This document shows, in pieces, positions 1 to 10,046 of a stretch of 64,000 bases of DNA. The stretch is taken from positions 186,001 to 250,000 of the forward strand of contig BSBK01006425.1 of the NCBI GenBank assembly GCA_027943335.1, read 5' to 3'. Under the pieces are notes generated by a model. It was given only the letters and a program-made list of their open reading frames with translations, was not told the origin of the DNA and made no database searches. How positions within the stretch are numbered: the first letter of the stretch is position 1; every line of letters begins with the position of its first letter. The stretch is from Chamaecyparis obtusa (Eukaryota; Streptophyta; Pinopsida; Cupressales; Cupressaceae). A program made the translations under genes and the position numbers.

Positions 1-267
1 TTATATTATGTGCTCTTAACCATAGCATTACTACATCATATACTACCTTGCATTAATTGCACAAGACTCAATTCATCCTATACTAACTTCTACACTATCC
101 TAAGTTCCTATTCTACTGTATTTTTTCATGAATTAGGCACTTTGAGATGGGTTAGGTAGAGATTCACTCTTACCATTAGTTACTTCACCTTTCTAATTAC
201 CTTCAGTGCTGAATGTGTCTCCTTGATCAGTGGCTTTAACAAACTTCACTTCTTCTGAATTACTACA

Positions 268-732
268 TCATCCTTTTTTATTGTTGCTTGCATTCTCATT
301 TCTCCTTGCATGACTTCTAGGTTTAGGGTTTCTCATGTTATTCATCCTACAAAACCTTGTTTTATGACCAATCATGTTACATATCTGACAAACTATTCCA
401 TTGTTTCCATATCTCAATCCTGACTGATTGATTTGCGATCTGCAATTCCTAGCAATGTGTCCAACCTTGTTGCATCTATAACATACTATTCCATTTCTCC
501 TATTCATATCATTAGTAGGTCTCTTATTTTCATGGTTAGTATCTCTAAAAATTATACTATTATTATTATTCTCATTAAATTTAGGCTTCCTACATTCAAT
601 AGCTCTATGTCCAAAACCATGACAATTATAACAATATCCATTAAGAGGTTTAAATTGCTTACATATACAATCTTTCTTCATATGACCAAAAGTATTACAT
701 GCAAAACATCTAGCTTTAAATTCTCTTTGCAT
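268..732 (-). pseudogene. gag: Gag zinc-knuckle segment of element G
   Basis: An open frame of 154 residues holds four retroviral-type zinc knuckles (CX2CX4HX4C): CFACNTFGHMKKDC, CYNCHGFGHRAIEC, CYRCNKVGHIARNC and CQICNMIGHKTRFC. These bind RNA in the Gag particle. The stretch between 732 and 819 codes in the same frame for an acidic, lysine-rich linker, so this is the C-terminal continuation of the coiled-coil segment at 819-1409, reached through a frameshift near 820. Downstream (below 268) the frame soon hits stops. A host CCHC protein is possible in principle, but the adjoining primer site and LTR make retrotransposon Gag far more likely. Confidence 0.8.
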
Positions 733-818
733 ACCTTTAGATGATTCTTCTTGTTTAGGTGGTTCTTCCTCTTTAGTTGTATCTTCAGATTTGTCAACTT
801 CATCAAATTTCTTATCAT

Positions 819-1409
819 TTATTTTTCAAAAACTTTTAGATCTGGTTCCTTGCTTTCTTCACTCACTTTAGATGAGTTAAATCCAAGACTAGTTTTATCA
901 TAGAATGGTTTTTGATAAGACATTTGTTCATCAATCTTCGCACTAGTAGAATATACTCTCTCAAGTTGTTGCTTAGACTGAGTCAGTTCACCTTTCACAA
1001 TAGTATTGTACTTCTCAAGTTCAACATACTGCAATTTGGTTTTCTCAAGTTCAGATGTCACTTTACAAAGTTTAGATTTCAAATCTTCATTCGCAGATTT
1101 CAGGCTTTCATTCTCAGATTTTAGATTTGCTTCATTCTTTCTATTTCCATCTTTCAAACTTAACTTTAGATTTTCTATCTTTAATTCATGTTTAAGGATC
1201 TCATTTTCTTTTTCTAGAATATCATCACAATCTTCAATTTGAATTGTAGATACCTTTTCTGACTTCAATTCTTCTAGCCTATTTTTTAGCTTTTCAATGA
1301 GGTTCTTTGCATCATCATATTTTCCTTTCAGAGTATCTCTTTCTTCAGTAAGTATATCAATCTATTCAAGAGATTCTTCAAGATTCTTCTGTAGCTGATC
1401 CATATCCAT
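819..1409 (-). pseudogene. gag: Gag coiled-coil segment of element G
   Basis: The frame runs from an ATG at 1409 to a stop at 819 with one internal TAG just after the motif NLEESLE. It is rich in Leu, Glu, Lys, Asn and Ser with heptad-like spacing (LEKENEILKHELKIENLKL), typical of a long parallel coiled coil used for Gag multimerisation. Near the C-terminus is KTSLGFNSS, a G-L-G-F type motif seen in Gag of Sirevirus-like copia elements. The reading frame then shifts by one base into the zinc-knuckle segment at 268-732. Confidence 0.7.
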
Positions 1410-1466
1410 AGAGATCTTACTCAAGCTACTAGGCTTTCCTTGAAAGATTCTGTTTTGAGTAACTAA

Positions 1467-1478
1467 GATCTGATACAA
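1467..1478 (-). other. Primer binding site of element G (decayed)
   Basis: The plus strand reads gatctgatacaa. The expected complement of the initiator-Met tRNA site is gctctgatacca, so there are two mismatches. It lies two bases inside the LTR start at 1481, as expected for a minus-strand 5' LTR. Confidence 0.65.
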
Positions 1479-1480
1479 AT

Positions 1481-2533
1481 TGTTAGAAATAGGGAATATT
1501 TGGGGGGGGGGGGGGGGGGGGCGAATCAGTATTCTGCAAACTTTTACTTTCACCCAATTATGGATATAATAGATTATCTTAATACATGCATAACATAGTA
1601 AACTAAACAACATGCATAACAATAAATAAAATGAACTCATAACACATTATTTGTTCTTGAGGAAACCCTAGCCAAGGGAAAACCCTAGTGGGGATGGTAC
1701 CCACAAATATTCACTAATCAAAATTATCTTGTTAAGGATGTTGACCCTATTAGGAGCCTGCTACATGCATATAGTGTCTTAGTCCTGATTAAGGGACTTT
1801 AGGCCTTGTTAGAAGCCTCAACCCTACTAAGAGTTGGTAGTACAAAATATGATTACAAGATGAGCCCACTACCCAAACAAGTAATGTACAATGATTACTA
1901 ATTACAAAATAGGGCAAGGTACATAACCTTATACTTTCTTGCTTGTCTTTCACAACTTCGCATCAATATCTTTCACATATATGTTCACTATGTTATCTAT
2001 ATCATTACAATTGCATCTCATTCTTCACATTCCATATGCCTTACATTTATACAAGTTATTAGGACTAATAACTCTTACAATCAGCTTCCCATAAGCTATT
2101 ATAAAATGAATATTTACCAAGGATTAACATCTAGGATGTCATCCCTTTATATTATTAAGACATTATTTTGATAAAGAAAATAATCCCTTAACTCTACCAA
2201 TTTTGTCTTCATATTCTATCCTGACGACTTAACACTGTCTCTAGTAAAACTGCTATAACTTCTTCCATACATGTCGTACAGACTTGCACTCTCAGGTGAG
2301 TCTTCAATAGTCATCATAGTATCTATGTTCAAGTGTGCAAGAACTGAACTTACTCCAATCGACATCACCAATCAAAACTATCTCCAGGTACACTAGGAAA
2401 ATACTACTTTTATACTTAGACAATTTTGCTTTGTGCTTTGTTATACTTGCTCTCTGTCATATGCGGTCTTCACATAGATTATATGTTTCCATAATGACAA
2501 CATCTAAATAACTAGCTCAGCCAAATAGCCAAC
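1481..2533 (-). repeat. LTR of copia element G
   Basis: The LTR begins on the plus strand with tgttagaaatag, next to the primer site. It shares architecture with the LTRs of elements F and E/D: a G-rich motif followed by gaatcagt close to the 3' end of the LTR, a block with aaccctag, and a cluster of ccttgttagaag/ccctattaggag repeats at about 1730-1835. The G-rich motif has become an unbroken run of 20 G at 1502-1521. The outer edge is uncertain. Confidence 0.6.
1502..1521 (+). repeat. Homopolymer run of 20 G
   Basis: Twenty consecutive G bases. The matching position in the LTRs of copia F is agagggggggtgaatcag with 7 G, and E/D carries the complement of five to six. The run is therefore probably an expansion of the conserved G-rich LTR motif, or a length error of sequencing. 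Confidence 0.95.
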
Positions 2534-3649
2534 AAAATATTTGTATCACCTTTATTTATGGGGAAGATAAAATTGTGATTTATTTATCAATACGACAATA
2601 GTATTGGGTGAAGATGTTTCTTGGTTATATCTCAATATTGGCATGAACATTCATGTGTCATGAGATCCTATTAAGGGATTGACTTTCATATTTTATGGTA
2701 ACTAAGATAATAGTGTATGCTTAGTGTAGATTCAACAATATTGATATTTTGGCTTTGCCTATGATCGATATTCCCACCGTGTGTGAATTTATAGCTTAAG
2801 CCCTTGAAGAAATCCCTGCCAAAGCACAAAGAGTCCCTTTGTCATGTAGAATATTGAGAATTTTCTTGGTTTCTACTACCATATTATGACTTCATTCTTG
2901 TCATTAATGGGAGGAGGCTGATTATTCTATCACTCTAATGTTTGGAGATAAATATTTATAATGTTTCTACAAAAGTTATATTGGTGGTTTGATAGTGGTA
3001 GCATTGAATCTCATCTCAATGAGTATAACATAATAGAATATGGTTGTGGATTGCTTTGATATCAACAGGTAACTTATTACCACAAGATACTTAGAATTGG
3101 CATGAATGGTGGGTGGACTTTGCTTGTGTTGTTGGATGTGACAGACAAGGACTTTTATAGATTATTCTTGAACCAAACAAAACTATACAAAGATTCATCA
3201 TGGCCAACTGATTTTATCTCCTTGTGCAATCACTATTATAGTTAGATTGTAGTGCAGATGATCGTAGGGTCAATATTTTATGATTCTTTAGTGTTGAGTG
3301 AACTCATATACTAAGGAATAGACAATTGAACTCATATGACCTATAACAAGGGATCCATAAGCATATAAGTTCCAATTGTGAACACCACAATTTGAGGAGT
3401 GTGAGATAAACTATGACCAACAACTCATATTTTTTAAAGGGTAGAGTTAGAGGATATTGTGGTTGCTACCATACATTTCCAAGTGCTGTTATGATTTTAG
3501 AGGGATAGAGAAATACTTTCTCTTGTTATTATATTAACTAATTAAGGAATGTTTATTATCTCAGTATGAATATGTGGAAGGAAATAGTTATTATCATTTA
3601 GTCGATGTTTGTTTTGTAAATATCAAGCCAATCCATTTCTCTTGCATCC
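2534..3649. other. Intergenic stretch, nothing recognised
   Basis: AT-rich DNA with no open frame of note, no LTR ends that I can pair and no clear tandem repeat. It may be the far edge of the element G LTR or old decayed repeat. Confidence 0.5.
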
Positions 3650-6026
3650 TTGAAATGGAAGGTTGTGACACTATCAAATGACAAAAATAGTAAAGGGTTG
3701 TGACTCTTTTGAAAGGTGAAAATTATAAAAGGTTGTGACGATTGCAAAGGGAAAACATGATGAAGAGATGTGAATCTTCCCCATATTGGAAGATACAAAT
3801 GGGAGAATGTTTCAATTTATGAGGACATTAAAATGAGATCAATATGTGATATATTATACTATTCAAAAATACAACAGTGAAAAGTGGTGACTCAATTCTT
3901 TTTTTTATATTGAGACATATCTCCATGAATTAGCTTAGTGCCCAACCTACCTTACCTTGGTCTTACATCATGCCAAGTTGGGGTTCAAGAAGGGGTGAGT
4001 TGAGGAGACACTAGCCCTCTAAGGATTAATGGAAGAGAAACAAGAATAAGAAAAAAATAAGGAAGTGACTTCTTCAAAAGGAAAAGTTATGAAAGGTTGT
4101 GACACTCACAAAAGACAATAATGGTGAAGGGTTCTTGCAACTCTTTCGAAAAGTGGCCATTATGAAAATTTATCACTCTTTCTAAGAGAATATATGGTGA
4201 TGTGATGTAACTCTTCCCCACATTATAAGCTATAAAGAGGAGAATGTTTTATTTTAGGAGGATGTTCAAACGAAATCAATGTGGGGTATAATATATTACT
4301 CACAAATGAAATAATGAAATAATGAAATAATGAAATGTGATGACTCAATTATTTTATTTGTTGACTCATATATATCCCTATGACTCAAATCAATGCCCAA
4401 CCTACCTTACCTCAGTCTTAAATATTGCCAAGTTGGGGTTCAAGAAAGGGTGATCTAAGGCTAGACAAGCCCTCTAAAAAATTAATGGAAGAGAAAAAGG
4501 ATTGAAAAAAATTAAGGAGGTGATTCAAAAGGAAAAGTTATGAAAGCTTGTGACACTGACAAATAATAGAAATAGTGAAGGGTTGTGACAATTTTCAAGG
4601 GTGACAATTGTGAAATCTTGTGACAATTGAAAATGGTAGAGATGTTGCAGAGATGGGACTCTCCCCCACATTGGAAGACACAAAGTGGAGAATGTTTCAA
4701 TTGAGGAGGACATTCAAGTGAAATCAATGTGGGGTATAATATATTATTCAAAAAGGCAAAAATAAAAAGTGTTGATTCAATTCTTTTTTTGTTAACTCAA
4801 AGGTATCCTCGTAACTTGGCACAATGCCCAACCTACCTTACTTTGGTCTTACATATTGCCAAGTTGGGGTTCATGAAGCGGTGAGTTGAGGCGAGACAAT
4901 CCCTCAAAGGATTAATGTAATAAAAAAATGACTAAAAAAAATAAAGAAGTGAGTCATTTAAAATAAAAAGTCATGAAAGGCTGTGACACTTGCAAATGAC
5001 AAAAATGATGAAGAGTTGTGACTCTTTCAAACAGTGGAAATTATCAAAGGTTTTGACTCTTTCTAAGAAAAGATATGATGAAGAGATGCGACTCTCCCGC
5101 ACATTTGAAGATACAAAGCGGAGAAGGTTTCATTTTAGAAGGACATTGATATAAAATGTGGGCTATAATATATTATTCAGAAAGGAAACAATAAAATTTG
5201 GTGACTCAATTCATTTTTTTTAATTAACATAGAGGTATCCTTATGACTCAGCACAGTGCCCAACCTACCTTGCCTTGGTCTTACATATTGCCAAGTCGGT
5301 GTTTAGAAAGGGGTGAGTGAGGCAAAATTATCTCTCTAAGAATTAATGGAAAATGAAAAAGGAATAATTTTGAATAAAATAATGAAGTGACTTCTTTAAA
5401 AGGCAAAGTTATGAAATATTGTGATGCTCACAAAGGAAAAACATGGTGAAGGGTTGTGACTCTTTGAAGGGTGGCAATTGTGAAAGGTTGTAAAGATTGC
5501 AAAACACAAAAATGTTGAAGAGGTGTGACTCTCCCCCACATTGGAGGATATAAAGGTGAGAAGGTTTCAATTTAGGATAACATTTAAGTGAAATTAATGT
5601 GGGGAATAATATATTATTCACAAATGCAACAATGAAAGATTATGACTCAATTCTATTTTTTTGTTAACTTAGAGGTATTCTTGTGACTCGTCTCAATGTC
5701 CAACCTGCCTTACCTTGGTCTTACATATTTTCAAGTTGGGATTTAGGAAAGGGTGAGGTTAGGAAAGAATATCTCTCTATGAATTAATGGAAGAAAATAA
5801 AGAAGTGATTCATTCAAAATTAAAGTTATAAAAGGATGTGATGTCTATAAAGAAATAAAAATTAAAAGGTTGTGACTCATTCGAAGGTGGTAATTGTGAA
5901 AGGTTGTAATGATTGCAAAAGGCAAATATGATGAAGATGTGTGACTCTCCCCCACATTGGAAGATGCAAAGGGTAGAAAGTTTCTATTTAGGAGGACTTT
6001 CAAATGATATCAATGTTGGATATAAT
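3650..6026. repeat. Degenerate satellite-like tandem array, unit about 435 bp
   Basis: Landmark phrases recur in the same order. The phrase cccaacctaccttacc falls at 3941, 4396, 4827, 5259 and (variant) 5699. The phrase ccacattggaag falls at 3781, 4218, 4666, 5099, 5536 and 5952. Spacings are 416-455 bp. Each unit also has agttggggttcaagaaag, attaatggaagag, and two or three sub-repeats around ggttgtgac. Units differ by many substitutions and small indels, so the array is old. The last unit is broken at 6026 by the insertion of the large LTR element; the same sentence resumes at 23414. Confidence 0.85.
6022..6026. repeat. Target site duplication, left copy (ataat)
   Basis: The five bases ataat precede the LTR start tgtgagcaagg and recur at 23414-23418 after the other LTR end gtgtctaca. 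Joining the flanks over one copy restores the satellite phrase tataatatattattc. Confidence 0.93.
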
Positions 6027-7560
6027 TGTGAGCAAGGCTTTTGAGGGTACCTATTATCTATTTTGAAAGGCTCAAATCAATCAAACATTAAGAGTTTAAT
6101 CTAGCATACAATCAAAACAAAAACAAGGAAACTCTAAGCTAGCCACCTCAAATTGAGCTAGAAACAGGTGCACCCAAGCACTGTTTGATTTGCTCTGATA
6201 AGGGGGATGTGGGTGTGCTCTCTAAGCACTTGGAGCATACTATAATGCGTTCTAAGATAGATTGAAATCCATGAAAACCCCAAAATGGCACAAAAATAGG
6301 TATAGAACACCTGATTTGCCCCTAAGGCCTCAAGGATCCAAAAATGCTTTAATGAAGATTAAGCTACATGATGAGGAATCTAAGATTGATTTTAGACCAA
6401 ATTAGAGATGTGATATGATGCTATGCTATGAAAAACAATAAGAAAAGCTATGTTAATCCATTATTTCTAAGCTTATGATGAGCTAAAATACTTTGAAAAT
6501 AAACTAATTAAGATGATTTATGTTAAGTCTAGAATGAAAATGGCATTATAAGTTTGCTATTGCTTGAGAATGAAAGTAAGCTAATTGATTTTGCTCTTGA
6601 AAGGAGGGGTATTTATAGAATTTGGGAAGGGAGAATGAGTGGCCAGGATTGAAATCCTTAAGAGAGGCCAAGATTCATTCAAAGGGGAGCACATGGATTG
6701 TGCTAGTTTAGGGATCACCTCCTTGTGACAAGTGTCACAAGGGCATTGGATTGAAAGATGGAAGGAATGTGCACAATTTGGGAAATGTGCCTAAGGTCAA
6801 AGGGTGTAAGAAAGGGGTGAGGGGCTTCTTAAATGCACCATAAATGCATGTAAGAGGGATAAGGAGGCCTTAAATGCCTTCAATGCATGTAAGAGAAGCC
6901 TCTAGAAGTTTGTTGACTTTGGGTCAAGCTTAGGAGTTGGCTAACCTTGTTTAGGGAATGTGACAAGATTAGGGGGAGGATTAGGATTAGGATTAGGGGA
7001 TTTTAGGATTAGGATGGGTGAAGAGGTTGGGTTGAGAAGTTTCTAGAAGAGTCTAGAGTTTTCCTTGGTTTCATGGAATAAAAGCTTATTCATTCCAAAA
7101 GCTTAAGTTTTGGGAATATTTATTGAAATATTTTCAATAAATATGAAATTTAAATATTTAATCTTAATTAAATATTTCACCTTGGGATTAGGGTTAGAAA
7201 AGATGGGATTAGCCTTTTAATCAAAATTAAAGAAGGATTAGAAGATTCTAGAAGAGGTTAGTGGTCTAAAGGAAATTGGCCAAGTTTTGGGCAAAAAATA
7301 AATTAATTATTTATTTTGGGATTTTTGGTCAATTTATTAATTAAAATAATTAATAAATAAGGAGATAATGTTTAAATAAGATTTAAACATTTTGGGAGGG
7401 ATTTCTTAATTAAATATTTTTAATTAAGATAAAGGGATTTAATGACATAAAAATAAATTAATTAATTAAATAATTAATTAATTAACAAATGATGATGTCA
7501 TCAGGAATTTTTCAGAAAATAAAAATACTTTATTTTCTAAAGGATTTTTAGGTGTCTACA
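6027..7560 (-). repeat. 3' LTR of the large element (left copy)
   Basis: 1534 bp, bounded by tgtgagcaaggc and ggtgtctaca. By direct comparison with 21879-23413 I count about 15 substitutions and one 1-base indel, close to 99% identity. It contains a ttaggattagg run near 6975 and an AT-rich inverted stretch of attaattaa repeats near 7455-7490. Confidence 0.95.
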
Positions 7561-7574
7561 TTTTTCCCCTCTTT
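7561..7574 (-). other. Polypurine tract of the large element
   Basis: The plus strand tttttcccctcttt gives AAAGAGGGGAAAAA on the minus strand, directly abutting the LTR start TGTAGACACC. This is the plus-strand primer site and it sets the element orientation. Confidence 0.85.
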
Positions 7575-10046
7575 GATGTGATGCCACAAGTGGCATGGCG
7601 TCAAAGATAAGAAAATAAGATGCCCAAGGCTAGAATTTAGAAGAATGAGGGATTGTGCCCCCTCGAGAAAATAACACAAGGAGTAAACGTTGTAGAATTT
7701 TTTCGAAAGGAAACAAAGAAGGAACGACTGAGGAAGCAGGGGAGATAAATTACCAAGCTTCCAAGAGCAAAGATGGGTGAATGCAAGATGAGATGGAATG
7801 CAAAATGCAGGATGCAGCTATATGAGGATGCAAGATTAATCTATATGATGCAAGATGCAGGGGATTTGGGGAAGCTCCATGCTTTAGATCTTTTAGAGAG
7901 CACAACCTAGTTTGATATAGCAATGCTAGAGACCTGCCAAGGATACTGGGATCACGAGGCCTTGTCACTAGTGTTGCATAGGACCGACGCTAAAAAAACA
8001 CACAGGGTTGCCCCAGCATCACACATGAACCCAAGAGGAAGCATGGTGGAAACGATGCTAAAGAAACCACAAACACACAACTGACTCATAGGCAGAAGAA
8101 AAAGATCAAAAGACCTTGCCCCAGATTATCCTCATTCGCAGCGCACCATGATATAAAGGATCGTGGTGACTTTGAGTAGAGAACAATGAGAAGCTGTAAA
8201 AGATTAACAAGACTCAAAGGACAAAATCCAAGGCCAAAATGATAACTCCAAAAGACAACCTTTGCCAAGGAGAGAGATTTGATTTGATTGATGGCGGGAA
8301 GATTGGTATGAACGTGTGGAAGGATACATCGACACAGACCTGGTGTGCTTGGTGGAAGATTAAGTCAGACAGGGAGGATACAACTAAGGGGACCCATGAT
8401 TAGGCTTAGTTCAGACAAAACAGAAGCATACATCTGTGCGGACTTGATGCTGATGGGGAGAATGTTGTGTTGCTGATTGGCAAATGATGCAGTTCAAAGA
8501 TAGTCACGATGATCAAGGATAGTCAACAATTGATGTTGCTGAAGTGTGAGGCTGGGTAGGACAAGATGTTCTGATCAAATGTTGCTGCAGGACTAACAAG
8601 GATATGTACAACAAGACAACAACAAGGGATGCCAGACACAAAGGATGGGTCCTAAAGACACATATGTACAAATGAGCCTAGGTGGAGACACGACTGACGC
8701 TATGGTACAAGACTCAGGATAGGATGTACAAAGAACTTGAGGATGAAGCTGAAACTGCAAAGATATGCAAGAGGATGCCCCAGTTGTGCTGGAAGGACAA
8801 GATGGACTGGTGATGGATGATGTGTCCTGAAATGACATGGATTTGGGAAGGGCATATCCCAATGATGATGATTGGATTGTGATCAAGGCTTGTTACAAGA
8901 CTAAGGATTTGGATTGGATGGATTGGCTTGATCTTCGATGTTGGATAGCTAGAGGATGTGGAGAGGATTGGAAGATTGCTAGAAGACTGCTATGAATGGT
9001 TGGATAAGGATGAATGGCATTGGATTGCATGAAAGGTAGCCTATAGCTAGATACCAGTGACAAGGGAAGATACTGGGTGATGGAAAGATGGAAGAAATGC
9101 TTAGGATGAGGATGATGGAACTACTAGGAGATTTTGATTTGGATGGAGGAACTACTTAGGAGACTTGGATGACAGATTTGCTTGAGGATTGGATAGAGGA
9201 ATGCTTGGGGAGATTGGATGGCAGATTTGCTTGAGGATTGAAAGATGGATGCTAGAGGAACTGTTGAGGAATCTGGATAGAGGAATGCTCAAGGATTGGA
9301 TGGTGGATTTGCTTAAGGATTTGGGAGATGGAAGATTTTGGATAAAAGATAGTCTCCAAGGAATATGTCACCAAGGAATAAGATGCCCCCTACTTAGGAT
9401 AGTTCATTTATTCAGAGGCAGTAGGATGGGGTATGATTCGACAAAAGATATGCCGATAAGAGGATGAGGAAGGTAGATGGAAGATAGGATGAATGGATTG
9501 GATAGATGATATGTAGTTGAAAGGTGTGATGGATGCCAAGAAGGTGCCCAAAAGCATGTATACCTGGTAGTCTTTGTTTTGTCATCAAGATCCGAAGGAG
9601 GATGAAGGAGGTGAGAGACAAATGGGATGGAGGAGATGTTGGATAAGACGGTGATAGAAGGGAATGGCCCCCAACTGCAGAAAGGAATTGGGGGGGACCT
9701 ACGCATGATGCCTGTTTGCCAAGTTTTCACCATGGTACTTGTCCAAGGTGCTTGAATTGCCAAGTTTTCACCATATGACGAATGTTTTTCTCTTTTCTTT
9801 TTCTTTTTTTGATATTTTTCTCTTGATTTTTTCCAATTTTTATGGATTTTCTAATTTTTCACTGATTAGATGCTGACCTTCTGATATTTTTGATGTGTTG
9901 CTATCTTTCTTCACTGATCTTCTGACTTGTTGTTGACATTTTTTGATTTTGCTGACCTGCTGATTTCTCTGATTTGTCACTGACTTTCTTCACTGATCTT
10001 TCTGATGTGCTTGGATGTTGGTACAACTTTGTTAGGATGGAGGAAT
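7575..10046 (-). other. Non-coding 3' interior of the large element
   Basis: About 2.5 kb between the proline-rich frame and the polypurine tract. Short frames occur on both strands but none shows a domain or consistent coding character. From about 8900 the plus strand becomes rich in gattggatgga-like words. The stretch 9780-9960 is strongly pyrimidine-rich on plus. The 16-mer gccaagttttcaccat occurs twice (9718 and 9759). Confidence 0.6.

Larger units (their letters stand above)
1..2533 (-). mobile_element. Ty1/copia element G, 5' end only (cut by window edge)
   Basis: Read on the minus strand, the order is LTR (2533-1481), primer binding site (1478-1467), coiled-coil gag segment, then four CCHC knuckles, running off the left edge. 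A coiled coil plus several knuckles in Gag recalls the Sirevirus group of copia elements. The coiled coil starts only about 60 bp after the primer site, so the usual N-terminal Gag domain appears to be missing. The LTR outer edge at 2533 is a guess from a TG...CA rule; no target duplication can be checked because the other end is outside the window. Confidence 0.75.

Noticed and set aside
268..732. Host CCHC zinc-finger gene
   Set aside because: Coiled-coil Gag, primer site and LTR follow in the correct order on the same strand.
6970..7015. ttaggattaggattagg run as telomeric repeat
   Set aside because: It is within both LTRs of the large element and is not the plant telomere word tttaggg; only a short local repeat.
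7750..9763. Minor frames at 7750-7968, 8593-8886, 9189-9467 and 9404-9763
   Set aside because: Short, overlapping on both strands, no domain, and located in the non-coding 3' interior of the large element.
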